64,000 bases of DNA from Eretmocerus hayati (taxonomy: Eukaryota; Arthropoda; Insecta; Hymenoptera; Aphelinidae): positions 115,321,838 to 115,385,837 of the forward strand of contig CM056744.1 of NCBI GenBank assembly GCA_029851415.1. The letters are read 5' to 3'. A program made the position numbers and the translations under genes. Of this stretch, positions 62,266 to 64,000 are shown piece by piece. The notes beneath the pieces were generated by a model. It was not told the DNA's origin. It worked only from the letters and a program-made list of their open reading frames with translations, and did not search any database. Position 1 is the stretch's first letter; each line of letters starts with the position of its first letter.

Positions 62266-64000
62266 TTTCGCGAACGAACGGTGTTCAGTGGGTATCTCAA
62301 TTGGTTTCGATAATCGAAGAAGATGCCATTTAAACTCCAAGGATGAAGCTGAAAACCTCATGTAATATGTCTGAAATATTACAGATACTTCCTTTCAATA
62401 TTGTAAAAATTAATCTTCCTATATATTTCTATATACTTTGATCTAACACATTATTCAGACCGCGAAAGTAAGAATTTGAATGCACATAACGAAACGAATC
62501 ATTATCACCAAAATCTTGAATTCTACAACCCTCCAAACTCGTGTCAACATCTACCCTTATCCACACTCAACACAAATACTCACACGCTCCTTTCGACAAT
62601 GTCATCTCAGAACAAATGTCCTATCCTCCACCTTCTCTTATACTCTAACCATAGCATTCAGCTCGTTAATCCTCCGCAAGCTGCATCACAAGTTGACCCG
62701 TGTCGAAAAAGCGGATGGCGACATGATGAAAGCTGTCCTTACTGTAATACTCGTGTGTTATCACAGACTAAAGCTTTATACCTACGTAGGAGGCTTTCGA
62801 ATATCGTGTTATGATTCCGAGTGGAAGAGTATTATATAGAGAAGCTTTGCTGGGCTCTTCTGCAAGAACATTCATCATTCCCATGTGTCTTCCTTTGGAG
62901 CTCTCTCTTTACGCTCATTGTTCATGACTGGACTATAGTATCCCTTTTCGACTTCTGCAGTGTTATCAGAATGTAGCTGGGCAAGTTTCTACATCTTTGT
63001 TTCTGTCATACATCAGGGTAGACGAGGCTACTGTTTAGATGGATATTGCACGACATATTATTGTTCAAGAGTCGTGCTGAGAGATGTGATAGGATATGAG
63101 ACGTTATTTTGCTAGGAGGTTATGTTAGGTATGTAGGTATGTCTCGTGATGGTGATTAATACGCGAATGGGTTGAATTCTTGCTGAGATTAATATTGCGA
63201 GTGTCTTTGGGATTTTCTTGTGAGTTTGGCGAGAAGTCTTATGGTCTGATGGATCTTTTCATTACTTCTCAGCCCTGGTAGAAATCTCCCCATAAAATTT
63301 AGACTTGAAACTAAAATATGGCCAAAAAAGATGGACCATATCCGATGACTAATAAATGGCCAATAAATGGGCGACTTCCCAACGGGTTTGGCAATAGTCT
63401 AAAAAATCTAGGCAAAAAGTGGGCAATATGTGATACCCCCATTTCAAGCGCGGAACTCAATTTTTTTGGCTAATAATTGGCTCTATATTGGCTTTGATAT
63501 TTATTCAACGATGTTTCTTTATATTCGTTGTACATAAATTATAACTAAAATATGGCCTTATTTCTGGTCATCTGCTTTTCCGAAAACGGGTATTTACTAA
63601 GGTTATCACTCGCTGTCTGTCAAATATACACTGAATTATAGCTGCACCTAAAGTCTGGACACTAAATAAGCACGCAGGTAACAGCATTTTCGTCACTAAT
63701 TTCTCGCGAAGGGTGTTTGTTAAGTATGTGTCACTTATACATTATCGAATACACCACACTGATATCACATGCAGCAACGCCTCGGAACTGCTTCGATCCA
63801 GCTTCTCGCGCGTGGCATAGCGTCTCCATTCCCACAGCACCAAAATCGCCAGATTTTCGTCACCTCGCAATTACCACCCCCTCGGTGAATAACGATCAAC
63901 ACCCACTGATGAACTCGAAGGTCACGGTTTGTATTCACGTCGACCGTGTTGATGATGCAAGCTGACGACAAAGACTGGCCGCCATTACACGAGGTTAGTC
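62266..64000. other. No gene recognised
   Basis: Two overlapping frames at 62476-62839 and frames on both strands at 63.7-63.97 kb are open for 70-120 codons without domain or splice support. A short direct repeat AATAAATGG occurs at 63350-63368. Confidence 0.4.

Overview
This looks like nuclear DNA of an insect, most likely a parasitoid wasp (Hymenoptera). It is AT-rich and gene-poor, with small GT-AG exons, many degenerate repeats and hairpin transposons, and no bacterial operon or viral gene block. The best lineage clue is an ankyrin-repeat protein with a C-terminal PRANC domain (55.7-60.0 kb, minus). Among insects that architecture is known mainly from parasitoid wasps, and it is otherwise typical of poxviruses and Wolbachia. 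No species can be named from this window alone.

Genes, left to right. (1) 2.05-4.09 kb, minus: a three-exon gene for a secreted protein of 129 aa. (2) 13.1-13.7 kb: two divergent, broken exon copies that look related to the same family. (3) 21.3-23.6 kb, plus: a five-exon gene for a secreted coiled-coil protein of 237 aa, with a poly(A) signal. It shares exon phase and a GPSW motif with gene 1. (4) 34.3-36.7 kb, plus: a signal-peptide exon followed by two cysteine-rich exons, each fitting the CS-alpha-beta (defensin-like) spacing. (5) 55.7-60.0 kb, minus: a long, nearly intronless ANK-PRANC gene with one frameshift, one in-frame TAG and a 1.2 kb palindromic transposon inserted in it. Three further minus-strand single exons (27.2, 31.3 and 33.6 kb) are listed as weak candidates.

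The rest is mostly repeat. There are at least six old copies of an ~0.2-1 kb dispersed family carrying a TGTACCCAACATGCCCCCAT-like motif. There is a tRNA-derived SINE and a 5'-truncated LINE fragment. Several hairpin elements are present, the largest being 1.8 kb with ~690 bp arms. Tandem arrays include a 26-bp minisatellite with an internal orientation switch and a degenerate GGTACTTTCGCGG-type array.

The most unusual structure is the transposon inside the ANK-PRANC coding sequence. Its terminal inverted repeat ACTGTAAAAAAT supplies a GT donor at one end and, as its reverse complement, a T-rich AG acceptor at the other. Target duplication plus leftover terminal bases add exactly 9 nt, so splicing it out would keep the reading frame. 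This is the logic of an introner, and because the ends are symmetric it would hold for either orientation. The second notable point is the set of small secreted-protein genes built from phase-1 exons. All gene models come from reading the sequence only; no transcript or database evidence was available.
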